Shown piece after piece: positions 9,747 through 20,984 of a DNA stretch of 33,934 nucleotides. The notes beneath the pieces are model-generated. The model was not told where the DNA came from and did not search any database. It saw only the letters and a list, made by a program, of their open reading frames with translations. Origin of the DNA: Deinococcus planocerae. GTDB lineage: Bacteria; Deinococcota; Deinococci; Deinococcales; Deinococcaceae. How positions within the stretch are numbered: the first letter of the stretch is position 1; every line of letters starts with the position of its first letter. The stretch spans positions 1 through 33,934 of the forward strand of contig NZ_PNOR01000040.1 in NCBI RefSeq assembly GCF_002869765.1. The letters are read 5' to 3'. Made by a program: the position numbers and the translations under genes.

Positions 9747-11537
9747 CTGACCACTCTGCACCCTCGGGCGGACGAGCTGCCGCGCTGGCGCACCGACGAT
9801 CTGTACGCGGGCCTGAACGACCCCCGCCTCACCGCCGACCTCGCGGAGCTGCGTGCCCGGGTGGCGGCGCTGGAGACCACCTTCGACGAGCTGGGCGTGC
9901 GCAAGGGCGGCTCCGTGGCGACGCCGGAGGCGGTGGAGCGGGTGCTCGGCGGGCTCAACGAGGTCGGCGCGCTCGTCTCTCGCCTGCGCGGTTTCATCGC
10001 CGCCTTCGTGACGACCGACAGCCGCGACTCGCTGGCCCAGGAGCGCATGGGCGACCTCACCACCCTGAGCCTGCCGCTCGGCCCCCTGCGCTCGCGCCTG
10101 ACCGCCTGGCTGGGCGAGGGGGACGTGGAGGCGCTGCTCGCCGCGTCCGACGTGGCCCGCGAGCACGAGCACCTGATCCGCCGCAGCGTGGAGTACGCCC
10201 GCCACCAGATGAGCCCGCAGGAGGAAGACCTCGCCGCCCGGCTGCGGCCCAGCGGGGCGGGGGGCTGGGCCAAGCTCCACGGCAACGTGACGAGCCAGCC
10301 CACGGGGGAATACCGGGGGCAGAAGTTGCCCGTCACCGCCCTGCGCGCCCTCGCCACCGACCCCGACGAGGGGGTGCGCAAAGGTGCCTTCGACGCCGAA
10401 CTCGTGGTCTGGCAGGACGCCGAGGTCGTCCTCGCCGCCGCCATGAACGGGGTCAAGGGGGAGGAGGGGACCCTCGCCGCCCGCCGGGGTTTTCCGGACA
10501 CCGTGGCGCCCAGCCTGCTCACGCACGGCATCGACCGCGAGACGCTGGAGGCGATGCAGGGGGCGGTCGTGCGTTCCCTGCCCGACTTCCGCCGCTACTT
10601 CGCCGCCAAGGCCCGCGCGCTCGGCAAGGGGAAGCTCGACTGGTGGGACCTTTTCGCCCCGGTGGGCCGCTCCGAGACCGAGTGGACGTACGGGACGGGC
10701 CCGCGCTTCGTGGAGGCGCAGTTCCGCTCGTATTCGGGGAAGCTCGGCGATTTCGCGGCCCGCGCCTTCCGGGAGGACTGGATCGACGCGGGCCCGCGCG
10801 AGGGCAAGCGCGGCGGGGCGTTTTGCATGTCCTGGGAGGGGGACGCCAGCCGCATTCTGATGAACCACGACCCCAGCCTCGACAGCGTTTCGACCCTCGC
10901 CCACGAACTCGGGCACGGCTACCACAACCTGCTCAAGTCCGTCCGCACGCCCCTGCAACGCGAGACGCCGATGACCCTCGCGGAGACGGCGAGCATCTTC
11001 TGTGAGACGATCATCCAGAACGCCGCGCTGGAGCGGGCGACGGGCGAGGAGCGGCTCTACGTCCTCGAAACCCAGCTTCTCGGCCACGCGCAGGTCGTGG
11101 TGGACATCCACTCGCGCTTCCTCTTCGAGCGGGCGGTGTTCGAGAAGCGGGCGGAGCGCGACCTCACCCCGGGCGAGCTGGGCGACCTGATGACCTGGGC
11201 GCAGCGGGAGACCTACGGGGACGCGCTGGCGACCCTCCACCCCTATATGTGGGCCGTCAAGCCGCACTACTACAGCCTCGCCTACTACAACTACCCGTAC
11301 ACCTTCGGCCTGCTCTTCGGCCTCGGCCTCTACGCCCAGTACGTGCAGGCGAAGGTGCAGGGACGGGAGGCCGACTTCCAGGCCCGCTACGACGACCTCC
11401 TCGCCAGCACCGGCCTCGCCGACGCCCGCACCCTCGCCGCCCGCTTCGGCATCGACCTCCACGCGCCGGACTTCTGGGAGGGGAGCCTGGACGTGATCCG
11501 GGGGCAGATCGCGGCGTATGAGGAGGCGACGGGCTGA
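9747..11537 (+). CDS. pepF: M3 family oligoendopeptidase (PepF type)
   Basis: About 596 residues; cytosolic zinc peptidase that cleaves short peptides. The zinc site is HELGH (386-390) with the third ligand Glu 413 in LAETASIFCE, and the C-terminal region YYSLAYYNYPYTFG is typical of PepF. Homology (LPRWRTDDLYAGL) begins before any ATG or GTG in frame. The likely start is CTG at 9747, 7 nt after TACACT (9734-9739), matching the leaderless layout of other genes here; CTG 9738 or 9756 are alternatives. It ends at a bidirectional terminator facing sppA. Confidence 0.9.
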   Translation: MTTLHPRADELPRWRTDDLYAGLNDPRLTADLAELRARVAALETTFDELGVRKGGSVATPEAVERVLGGLNEVGALVSRLRGFIAAFVTTDSRDSLAQERMGDLTTLSLPLGPLRSRLTAWLGEGDVEALLAASDVAREHEHLIRRSVEYARHQMSPQEEDLAARLRPSGAGGWAKLHGNVTSQPTGEYRGQKLPVTALRALATDPDEGVRKGAFDAELVVWQDAEVVLAAAMNGVKGEEGTLAARRGFPDTVAPSLLTHGIDRETLEAMQGAVVRSLPDFRRYFAAKARALGKGKLDWWDLFAPVGRSETEWTYGTGPRFVEAQFRSYSGKLGDFAARAFREDWIDAGPREGKRGGAFCMSWEGDASRILMNHDPSLDSVSTLAHELGHGYHNLLKSVRTPLQRETPMTLAETASIFCETIIQNAALERATGEERLYVLETQLLGHAQVVVDIHSRFLFERAVFEKRAERDLTPGELGDLMTWAQRETYGDALATLHPYMWAVKPHYYSLAYYNYPYTFGLLFGLGLYAQYVQAKVQGREADFQARYDDLLASTGLADARTLAARFGIDLHAPDFWEGSLDVIRGQIAAYEEATG

Positions 11538-11541
11538 GGAA

Positions 11542-11653
11542 TGGGGAGTGGTCGCTGGGAAGTGGTGAGTGGGTTGGGAAATGAATAAAAGGGGAGGAGG
11601 TGGACGCAGCCAGAGCGGCGTCCACCTCCTCTTTTCCCACTGACCACTCCCCA
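11542..11653. repeat. Nested palindrome spanning the whole pepF-sppA gap
   Basis: Outer arms TGGGGAGTGGTC (11542-11553) and GACCACTCCCCA (11642-11653) are perfectly complementary over 12 nt. Between them lie GGGAAA/TTTTCCC and a central 14-bp stem (11594-11607 with 11618-11631). Nearly the whole 117-nt gap folds back on itself, which suggests a mobile palindromic repeat rather than only a terminator. Confidence 0.8.
11587..11635. terminator. Bidirectional terminator between pepF and sppA
   Basis: A perfect 14-bp stem (11594-11607/11618-11631) with a 10-nt loop, flanked by AAAA on the left and TTTT on the right, works for both converging genes. Confidence 0.85.
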
Positions 11654-11654
11654 C

Positions 11655-13268
<1,614 letters not shown>

Positions 13269-13273
13269 ACCCC

Positions 13274-14119
<846 letters not shown>

Positions 14120-14175
14120 CCCCCAAGGATAAGGCCCGCCTCACGGCGGGGCGGGCCTGGAGGGCGGGGGAGGGC

Positions 14176-15096
14176 TCAGTTCACCGAGCGCAGGTAGGTG
14201 TAGATGTTGAGCACGTCCTCGTCGCTGAGCTGCTCCTCGGTGAAGCGGGGCATCACGGCGCCGAGTTCGTGATCCGGCGCGTGGCCCTCGCGCAGGGCGG
14301 CCTCGAACTGCGCCAGTTGCCAGTTGCGGGGGCCCTCGTCGGCCACGAGGTTCGGGCCGATGCCGCCTTGGCCCTGCTGACCGTGGCACCCGGCGCACGA
14401 GGACACGAACTTCGCCTGACCGTCGGCGGTGTTCCCGGTGATCGCGTTGGCGACCTCGGCGGCCTTGGCGTCGCTCGTCGCCGGGTCGGCGGCCATGCCC
14501 CGTTCGACGTTGGACGCGCCCGTCTGCCCGAGCTGGGTGGTCTCGTCGCTCTGCGCGGCGCTGGGAGAGGGCGCGTCGGCCCCGGTGCCCTGGCCGTCTT
14601 CCGGGCTCACCCCGGCGGCGGGGGCCTGATTCTCGGAGACCCCGGGCGCCGAGCCGCTCTCGGCGTTGCCCGCCGCCGAGGTCGCGGCGCCCTCGCCGGG
14701 GCTCGCCTCCTCGGCTTCCCCGGCCCCGCCGTCTTGCGCGTCACCCTCCTGGGCCTCGCCCGTCTGCGTGCCGGTGTTCGACTCGCTGCCCTCGACGGGA
14801 AGCGCGCCGTTCTCGCCCGACTGGGTGCCGCCCGCCTGGTCTTGCATCACGTCGCCGAGCGCGCCGCCCGCCCCTGCGGGCCCGGTGGCCGCCTCGCGCG
14901 GGGACGGCGCCTCCTCGCTCACGACCTTCCCGGTGGTGGGGTCCCCGCCCTCGGGCGTCTCCCCCTCGGCGAGCTTCCCGGCGGCCCCCACCCCCTCCTC
15001 GTGGTGGGGGGTGGTCGCGATGCGGTATCCGGCAAACGAGCCGCCCAGCGTGAGCGCCAGCAGCAGCGTCATGGTGACGGCGAAGGTGTTCTTCAT
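14176..15096 (-). CDS. Membrane-anchored monoheme cytochrome c
   Basis: 306 residues. An N-terminal signal/anchor helix (about residues 5-25, no obvious cleavage site), then about 185 residues of Ala/Gly/Glu/Ser/Thr-rich low-complexity linker, and a C-terminal class I cytochrome c domain (about 220-306). Heme is attached at CAGCH (Cys 234, Cys 237, His 238), and Met 282 in AVMPRF is the likely sixth ligand. It probably carries electrons at the outer face of the membrane, with the acidic linker acting as a tether. ATG start; TAGGGT lies 8 nt upstream (15105-15110). Divergent from the binding-protein gene at 15273. The electron partner is not visible. Confidence 0.92.
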   Translation of the reverse strand: MKNTFAVTMTLLLALTLGGSFAGYRIATTPHHEEGVGAAGKLAEGETPEGGDPTTGKVVSEEAPSPREAATGPAGAGGALGDVMQDQAGGTQSGENGALPVEGSESNTGTQTGEAQEGDAQDGGAGEAEEASPGEGAATSAAGNAESGSAPGVSENQAPAAGVSPEDGQGTGADAPSPSAAQSDETTQLGQTGASNVERGMAADPATSDAKAAEVANAITGNTADGQAKFVSSCAGCHGQQGQGGIGPNLVADEGPRNWQLAQFEAALREGHAPDHELGAVMPRFTEEQLSDEDVLNIYTYLRSVN

Positions 15097-15272
15097 AGCG
15101 CCTCACCCTACCACACGGTCAGGGGTCGTTTGACCGCGCTGGGTACAGTTCAAAGGCCATTCGGTCCTCCCGAAAACGTGTCCTGCAAGGCAAAGATGGC
15201 GCGGCGTCCCTGGGCGGCCTCGGGTCACCCCGGCGCCTGTTCACCTCCCCCCGGGACCGCTACCCTGCCCCC

Positions 15273-16010
15273 ATGCGCCTCGCCTCCCTGACCGCCAGCA
15301 ACTCGGACATCCTCGCCGCGCTGGGGGTGGCGGGCCGGGTGGTCGCCGTGGATCACCACAGCGACGCGCCGGGTCTGGAAGGCGCCGTCCGCGTGGGCCC
15401 CGACCTGAACATCGACGTGGGGGCGGTGTGCTCAGCCCGGCCCGACCTCGTGCTGGCGAGCCTGAGCGTGCCCGGCATGGAGCGGGTGGTGGACGGATTG
15501 CGCGCGGCGGGCCTGCCCACCCTGGTTCTCGATCCCGTGAGCGTGGAGGATACCCTGCGCGACATCCGCGAGATCGGCGCGGCGGTCGGCCTGCCGGAGA
15601 GGGGAGACTCCCTCGCCGCCCGGCTGGAGGCGGAGCTGGGCGCCCTCGCCCGGCCTTTTCCCCGCCCGCCGCGCGTGCTCGTCGAATGGTGGCCGAGGCC
15701 GATCATCGCGGCGACGCGCGACTCGTGGGTCACGGGGCTGCTGGAAACGCTGGGGGCGGTGAACGCCCTCGGCGACCGGGCGGGCCGCAGCTCCCCCCTC
15801 ACCCTGGAGGAGGTCCGCGCCGCCCGCCCCGACCTGATCGTGTGCTCGTGGTGCGGGGCGAAGAGGCTGCGGCCCGAGGTGATCGAGGCGCGTGGACTCG
15901 GCGTGCCGGTCGTGTGCGTGCCCGAGAGCGGGCTGGGTCGTCCCGGTCCCCGGCTGATCGAGGGGGCGCGGGCGATCTCGGCGGCGCTGGTGGGGCTTCC
16001 GGTGGCCTAA
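15273..16010 (+). CDS. BtuF/FecB-like binding-protein fold without signal peptide
   Basis: 245 residues resembling the helical-backbone periplasmic binding proteins of cobalamin and iron ABC importers (BtuF type): RLASLTASNSDILAALG, the DLNIDVGAVCSARPDLVLAS segment, WWPRPIIAATRDSWVTGLLE, and ARPDLIVCSWCG. There is no signal peptide or lipobox: the fold begins at residue 1, with the ATG 6 nt after TACCCT (15261-15266). It is therefore predicted to be cytosolic, and no permease or ATPase gene is adjacent. A ligand cannot be assigned; corrinoid or metal binding is a family-based guess. Its TAA overlaps the TetR stop on the other strand (CTAA at 16007-16010). Confidence 0.85.
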   Translation: MRLASLTASNSDILAALGVAGRVVAVDHHSDAPGLEGAVRVGPDLNIDVGAVCSARPDLVLASLSVPGMERVVDGLRAAGLPTLVLDPVSVEDTLRDIREIGAAVGLPERGDSLAARLEAELGALARPFPRPPRVLVEWWPRPIIAATRDSWVTGLLETLGAVNALGDRAGRSSPLTLEEVRAARPDLIVCSWCGAKRLRPEVIEARGLGVPVVCVPESGLGRPGPRLIEGARAISAALVGLPVA

Positions 16011-16594
16011 CCCTCCCACCCCAGCAGGGCGCGCAGGCCCCGCAGGCACTCGGCCCGGTAGGCGGCGAGGTCGGGCTCCGGGTCGGCGAGGAAGCGCACG
16101 CTCAGCCCCTCGACGAGAGCGCGCAGGAGCCTGGCCCGCTCGGGGGCGCCCGCCTCGCCCGCCAGCCGCGCGAGTTCGAGGTCGAGGGCCAGCGTCTCGC
16201 GCTGGAAGTCGCGCTGCACGGCCATCAGCGCCGGGTCGCGGGTGGCGGCGGCGAGGAAGTCGAGGGACACCGTGTAAAAGCGCCGGGTGTTCTCCACCCC
16301 GTAGAACTGGTTCTCGACATAGGCGCGCAGCTTCTCGTCCGGGGTGGCGGCCTGCCGCAGGGCCCGCCGGGTGGCGACCGTGATCGTGCGGGTGAACCTG
16401 CGCATCACCGCCGCGAGCAATCCGGCCCGGCTGCCGAAGTGGTAGGCGAGCGTGCCCTTGCTGACCCCCGCGTGCCCGGCGATGTCGGCGAGGGTCACGC
16501 CCGCGTAGCCCCGCTCGTACAGGGCGAGGTAGGCCGCCTTCTCCAGCGCCGCGCGCCGGGCCCGGTCCTGAATGGGGTTGACGCTGCGGGCCAT
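16007..16594 (-). CDS. TetR/AcrR family transcriptional regulator
   Basis: 195 residues. N-terminal helix-turn-helix (about residues 12-58) with the TetR signature GVTLADIAGHAGVSKGTLAYHFGSR. The C-terminal ligand domain resembles the BetI/RutR type (TetR_C_6-like: LRAYVENQF, ETLALDLELARLAGE). ATG at 16594, 7 nt after TACGCT (16602-16607), a leaderless layout. It converges with the binding-protein gene, with overlapping stops. Target genes are unknown. Confidence 0.92.
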   Translation of the reverse strand: MARSVNPIQDRARRAALEKAAYLALYERGYAGVTLADIAGHAGVSKGTLAYHFGSRAGLLAAVMRRFTRTITVATRRALRQAATPDEKLRAYVENQFYGVENTRRFYTVSLDFLAAATRDPALMAVQRDFQRETLALDLELARLAGEAGAPERARLLRALVEGLSVRFLADPEPDLAAYRAECLRGLRALLGWEG

Positions 16595-16646
16595 AGGGCA
16601 GAGCGTAGCAAGTCCGCCGCCGCGCTCCTCTGCCCTCGGTTCGCCC

Positions 16647-17129
16647 TCAGTTCGCCAGATACCGCAGGAACTCGCGCATCTCGTTCACGCACGTGCTCGC
16701 CTCGTGCTGGGCGCTGCTGCCCGTCACGGTGCGCAGCAGGCCCGAGTCGCTGACGTAGAGCTGGCTGATCCGGTAGGCCACCCCCGCGTCCTCGTAGGTG
16801 TAGGCGGCGAGGACGGCCCAGCCCCCCGCCCGCCCGACGGGCTGCGTCACGACCTCGCGCACGTCGCCCTTGCCCAGCGAGGTCTGGAGGCGTTTGGCGA
16901 AGGTGAGCGCCTGATCCTGCGTCACGAAGGTGGGAAAGGCCTGCCCGTGCCGCTCCTCGCGCAGCAGGCATGCGCCCGCCGGGTCGGTCCAGACGTTCGC
17001 GTTGCCGTTCACGGGCGTCCAGCCGCTCAGCGGCACGATCAGGGCCTGTGCGGGGCAGGCGAACAGCGCCCCCAGCAGGCCGAGGCGAAGGGCGGCGTGT
17101 CGAGCGGAGCGGGGAAACGGGGCACGCAT
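16647..17129 (-). CDS. Secreted protein of unknown function
   Basis: 160 residues. The signal peptide has a basic start (RAPFPRSARHAALR), a hydrophobic core LGLLGALFA and an AQA cleavage site. The mature part (about 130 residues) has no family I recognise. It has cysteines near 54 and 146 that could form a disulfide, and ends in EMREFLRYLAN. ATG 7 nt after TACAGT (17137-17142). It lies between TetR and a GNAT gene on the same strand. The signal peptide and codon usage support a real gene. Confidence 0.8.
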   Translation of the reverse strand: MRAPFPRSARHAALRLGLLGALFACPAQALIVPLSGWTPVNGNANVWTDPAGACLLREERHGQAFPTFVTQDQALTFAKRLQTSLGKGDVREVVTQPVGRAGGWAVLAAYTYEDAGVAYRISQLYVSDSGLLRTVTGSSAQHEASTCVNEMREFLRYLAN

Positions 17130-17174
17130 CCCGGAAACTGTATCAGCGCCCGCCCGGCGTGGATGACAGCTCTC

Positions 17175-17804
17175 TCATCGAGCCGAATCGAAGGCGTCCA
17201 GCCGCGCCCGGAGTCCGGCCTTCACCCCCGGCCACTCGCCGCTGAGCACGCTGAACATCACGCTGTCGCGGGCGTAACCGCCCGGGCGTACCTGGAACTG
17301 CCGCAGGGTCCCTTCGCGCACCGCGCCGAGCTTTTCCACCGCGCGCAGGCTGCGGGCGTTGCGGGCGTCCACCTTGAAGTGGACCCGGTTCGCGCCGAGC
17401 ACCTCGAAGGCGCGGGTCATCAAGAGGAGCTTGCCCTCCGGGTTCGCGGCGGTGCCCTGCGCGGCGGGCACGAGCATGGTGCCGATCTCCGCCCAGCGGT
17501 CGGCGGGCCGGACCTCGCTGTAGCTGATGCGGCCCACGGCCCGCCCGCCCACGAGGACGGCCCAGTTCACCCGGCCCGGCAGGGTGTTCAGCCGCGTGAT
17601 GTACGCCGCCCAACCCTGGGCCGTGCGCTCCTCCGGCCCGCCCCGCGCCAGCAGGGCGTAGGTGTCCTCGTCCGCCCCCGCGTGCAGGTCTGCGGCGTGC
17701 TCCTCCCCCAGCGGCACGAGGAGGATGTGCCGGCCCGTCAGCGTCACGCGCTCCAGCCACGCGGCGGGCGGGGCGGGCGGCAGGGGACTCTGCTCACGTG
17801 TCAC
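17175..17804 (-). CDS. GNAT family N-acetyltransferase (RimJ/RimL-like)
   Basis: 209 residues. It resembles acetyl-CoA-dependent N-acetyltransferases of the RimL type: start of domain VTLTGRHILLVPLGEEHAADL, the segment WAEIGTMLVPAAQGT, then EGKLLLMTRAFEVLGANRV and NARSLRAVEKLGAVREGTLR, the usual motif B and "N..S...yeklGf" region. The acyl acceptor (ribosomal protein, antibiotic or small molecule) cannot be told. GTG start 6 nt after TACGGT (17811-17816). The acetyl-CoA loop is less canonical (AAQGTAANPEGK) than the usual Q/RxxGxG/A. Confidence 0.88.
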   Translation of the reverse strand: MTREQSPLPPAPPAAWLERVTLTGRHILLVPLGEEHAADLHAGADEDTYALLARGGPEERTAQGWAAYITRLNTLPGRVNWAVLVGGRAVGRISYSEVRPADRWAEIGTMLVPAAQGTAANPEGKLLLMTRAFEVLGANRVHFKVDARNARSLRAVEKLGAVREGTLRQFQVRPGGYARDSVMFSVLSGEWPGVKAGLRARLDAFDSAR

Positions 17805-17830
17805 CCCTCCACCGTAGCCCGACTCGCGGC

Positions 17831-17859
17831 AAAAGCAAACGCCCCGCCGGGGAGGGGGC
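17831..17859 (-). terminator. Terminator after recR
   Basis: On the minus strand GCCCC (17855-17859) and GGGGC (17841-17845) pair across a 9-nt loop and are followed by CG and the T-rich TTTGCTTTT (17831-17839). It lies 28 nt after the recR stop and just upstream of the GNAT promoter. Confidence 0.55.
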
Positions 17860-17886
17860 AGGGCGCTCAGGAACAGGGGTGGCGGT

Positions 17887-18539
<653 letters not shown>

Positions 18540-18543
<4 letters not shown>

Positions 18544-18590
18544 GCCTCACCCCGCGCAAGGCGGGAGGCGGAAGGCGAAAGGCCCACCAT
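18540..18590 (-). CDS. Possible 16-residue bridging ORF between ebfC and recR
   Basis: The sequence starts at an ATG overlapping the ebfC stop (TGATG) and ends at a TGA overlapping the recR ATG (ATGA). It encodes MVGLSPSASRLARGEA. It could keep ribosomes moving from ebfC to recR, or the overlaps may be chance in a short AGGCG-rich repeat. No homology is recognised. Confidence 0.3.
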
Positions 18591-18880
18591 CAGAAGCCGG
18601 GAATCCCCAGCCCGCGCGTCGCCTCCTGCTGGAGGGCGTCGGCCTTCGCGCTGGCGTCCTGAAGCGCCACGAGCAGCAGGTCTTCTAGGGCCTCCACGTC
18701 GCCCGGGTCCACCGCCCCCGGCTCGATCTTGAGCCCCGTCACCTTGCCGTGTCCGTTCATCGTGACCGTGACGAGCCCGCTCGCGCTGCCCTCCACCGTC
18801 TGCGCGGCCAGATTCTCCTGAATCTTGGCGGCAGCGGCCTGCGCCTGCTGCATCTGCTTCATCAGCTTCTTCATGTCCAT
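18590..18880 (-). CDS. ebfC: YbaB/EbfC family nucleoid-associated protein
   Basis: 96 residues, matching the family length of about 100. EbfC/YbaB is a small dimeric DNA-binding protein with a tweezer-like shape. Typical features: N-terminal MDMKKLMKQMQQAQAAAAKIQ (coiled coil), the central VTVTMNGHGKVTGLKIEP strand region, and the C-terminal helix LLLVALQDASAKADAL. It is usually encoded directly before recR, as here. ATG start; TAGAAT lies 9 nt upstream (18890-18895), which may give a near-leaderless transcript. Confidence 0.95.
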   Translation of the reverse strand: MDMKKLMKQMQQAQAAAAKIQENLAAQTVEGSASGLVTVTMNGHGKVTGLKIEPGAVDPGDVEALEDLLLVALQDASAKADALQQEATRGLGIPGF

Positions 18881-18990
18881 AACCCACCCATTCTACCGGG
18901 CCTGGAGGTCATGGAACGTGGGTTATGGGGGCGCCCCCACACCTTCTTTCCCTGCTTTCCCTGCGAACGACCGGTCCCAAGGCACCCGCC

Positions 18991-19668
18991 TCAGAGCGCC
19001 GCCGCCTTCGCCCCCTTCGCCCGGCGGTAGAGCTGCGCGGGCCGCCCCACTCCGCTGCGCCGCTCCCCGCTGGCGACGAGGAGGCCCTGCGCCAGGATGC
19101 GTTTGCGGAAGTTGCGCTTGTCGAGCGAGCGGTCGAGAACCCCCTCGTACACCGTCTGGAGTTCGGGCAGGGTGAAGGCGTCGGGCAGGAATTCGAGGGC
19201 CAGGTTGGCGTACTCCAGCCGCAGTCGCAGCCGCCCCAGGGCCCGCCCCAGGATCGTGGCGTGGTCGAAGGCGAGGGGCGGCGGACGGTGCGCCGGGAAC
19301 CAGTCGGCCCCCAGCGTGTGCCCCCCGCCCGTCACGCGCACGGTGCCGTGGGGCAGCACGGCGAGGTGCGCGACCGACACGATCCGCCCGCGCGGGTCAC
19401 GGCTGGGCTCCCCGAAGGTGTAGAACTGCTCCAGGTGCCGGGGTTCGAGTTCCACGGTCGTCTCGGTGCGCAGCTCGCGCAGGGCCGCCTCGTGCAGGGC
19501 CTCGCCCGGTCCCACGAAGCCGCCCGGTAACGCCCAGTCGCGGGCGTGGGGCAGTTCCCCCCGCTGAACGAGCAGCACGCGCAACTCCCCCGCGTGCATG
19601 GCGAAGGCCGCCACGTCCACGGCCAGGCCGACCTGCGTGGCCTGCGGCGGCAGCGAGAGTGTCCCCAT
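18991..19668 (-). CDS. NrtR-like Nudix-winged helix transcriptional regulator
   Basis: 225 residues. An N-terminal Nudix domain carries a degenerate Nudix box: Gly 50 and Glu 56 are kept, but REL-R-T-E-T-T has Thr 68 and Thr 71 in place of the first catalytic Glu and the Gly. The C-terminal winged helix (about 160-220) has the NrtR pattern LQTVYEGVLDRSLDKRNFRK and GRPAQLYRR. NrtR proteins sense ADP-ribose-type ligands and repress NAD metabolism genes; no such gene is adjacent. ATG 7 nt after TACAGT (19676-19681), which lies inside a palindrome, suggesting autoregulation. A catalytic ADP-ribose pyrophosphatase is a less likely alternative. Confidence 0.88.
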   Translation of the reverse strand: MGTLSLPPQATQVGLAVDVAAFAMHAGELRVLLVQRGELPHARDWALPGGFVGPGEALHEAALRELRTETTVELEPRHLEQFYTFGEPSRDPRGRIVSVAHLAVLPHGTVRVTGGGHTLGADWFPAHRPPPLAFDHATILGRALGRLRLRLEYANLALEFLPDAFTLPELQTVYEGVLDRSLDKRNFRKRILAQGLLVASGERRSGVGRPAQLYRRAKGAKAAAL

Positions 19669-19669
19669 G

Positions 19670-19691
19670 ACACGAACTGTAGGCTTCGTGT
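19670..19691. promoter_or_regulatory. Palindromic operator candidate over the NrtR-like gene's -10
   Basis: ACACGAA (19670-19676) and TTCGTGT (19685-19691) are perfect inverted repeats with an 8-nt spacer. The gene's -10 TACAGT (19676-19681) overlaps the centre and the start codon is adjacent, so protein bound here would block its own promoter. Confidence 0.6.
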
Positions 19692-19802
19692 TCCGGGGAC
19701 GTCAAGGAGTAAGTGTAGATGCCGCCGCCTTTGGAAAGGCTTCCACACGCGTTTTTACGTTCCATTAGGGGGAAGGTGGCTGGCAACTGGACGAGGCCCC
19801 AA

Positions 19803-19818
19803 CGCGTCGTGAGACGCG
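19803..19818. repeat. Small hairpin upstream of the infC promoter
   Basis: CGCGTC (19803-19808) and GACGCG (19813-19818) form a 6-bp stem with loop GTGA. No T-run. It lies in the divergent gap between the NrtR-like gene and infC; role unknown. Confidence 0.45.
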
Positions 19819-19846
19819 CCTCTCCCCGAGGGCGCGGGCCGCGTGG

Positions 19847-19852
19847 TAAAAT
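19847..19852 (+). promoter_or_regulatory. -10 box of the infC transcript
   Basis: TAAAAT ends 8 nt before the ATG of the 19-codon upstream ORF. With a start point 7-9 nt after the -10, the mRNA would begin at or next to that ATG. No good -35 is seen. Confidence 0.6.
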
Positions 19853-19860
19853 GCACTGTC

Positions 19861-19920
19861 ATGCCAACCGAGGCGTGTGAGCCGTCTGCCCGCCAGCGTG
19901 TGGGGGACGCGCGGAGGTGA
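19861..19920 (+). CDS. Leaderless upstream ORF overlapping the infC ribosome-binding site
   Basis: A 19-residue frame, MPTEACEPSARQRVGDARR, begins at ATG 8 nt downstream of TAAAAT and ends at TGA 19918-19920. That stop is part of the infC Shine-Dalgarno GGAGGTGA (19913-19920), 5 nt before the proposed ATA start. Translation of this ORF would bring a terminating ribosome directly onto the infC start. No homology is recognised; the case rests on geometry. Confidence 0.45.
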   Translation: MPTEACEPSARQRVGDARR

Positions 19921-19925
19921 TCACA

Positions 19926-20501
<576 letters not shown>

Positions 20502-20517
20502 CCTCCTTCCCGAGATC

Positions 20518-20551
20518 GGCGGCCCGCCCCCCCAGGTGGGCCGTCTTTGCT
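20518..20551 (+). terminator. Terminator after infC
   Basis: GGCGGCCCGCC (20518-20528) and GGTGGGCCGTC (20535-20545) pair over 11 positions (two G-T pairs) with a 6-nt loop, then TTTGCTT. It separates infC from the glutaredoxin gene, so the latter needs its own promoter. Confidence 0.75.
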
Positions 20552-20630
20552 TGTGGGTGGGGGACCGCGGGTGTGAGTCACCTCACGTCCCGGCACGCTT
20601 TGTTTTGTAAAGTAGGCTAGGAGGTTCACC

Positions 20631-20877
<247 letters not shown>

Positions 20878-20984
20878 GCAACATCACGTCGAAGAGAGCG
20901 GGCGGCTTCCAGTCGGGGCTGCCCGAGCCCTGTTTTGACCGTGGCGCCCGGCTCTTCTGGCCGAGGGTGAGGCAGACTGAGGCT

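Noticed and set aside
19917..19919. GTG as the infC start codon
   Set aside because: This codon is part of the Shine-Dalgarno sequence itself and leaves no ribosome-binding site upstream at usable distance. It is kept only as an alternative.
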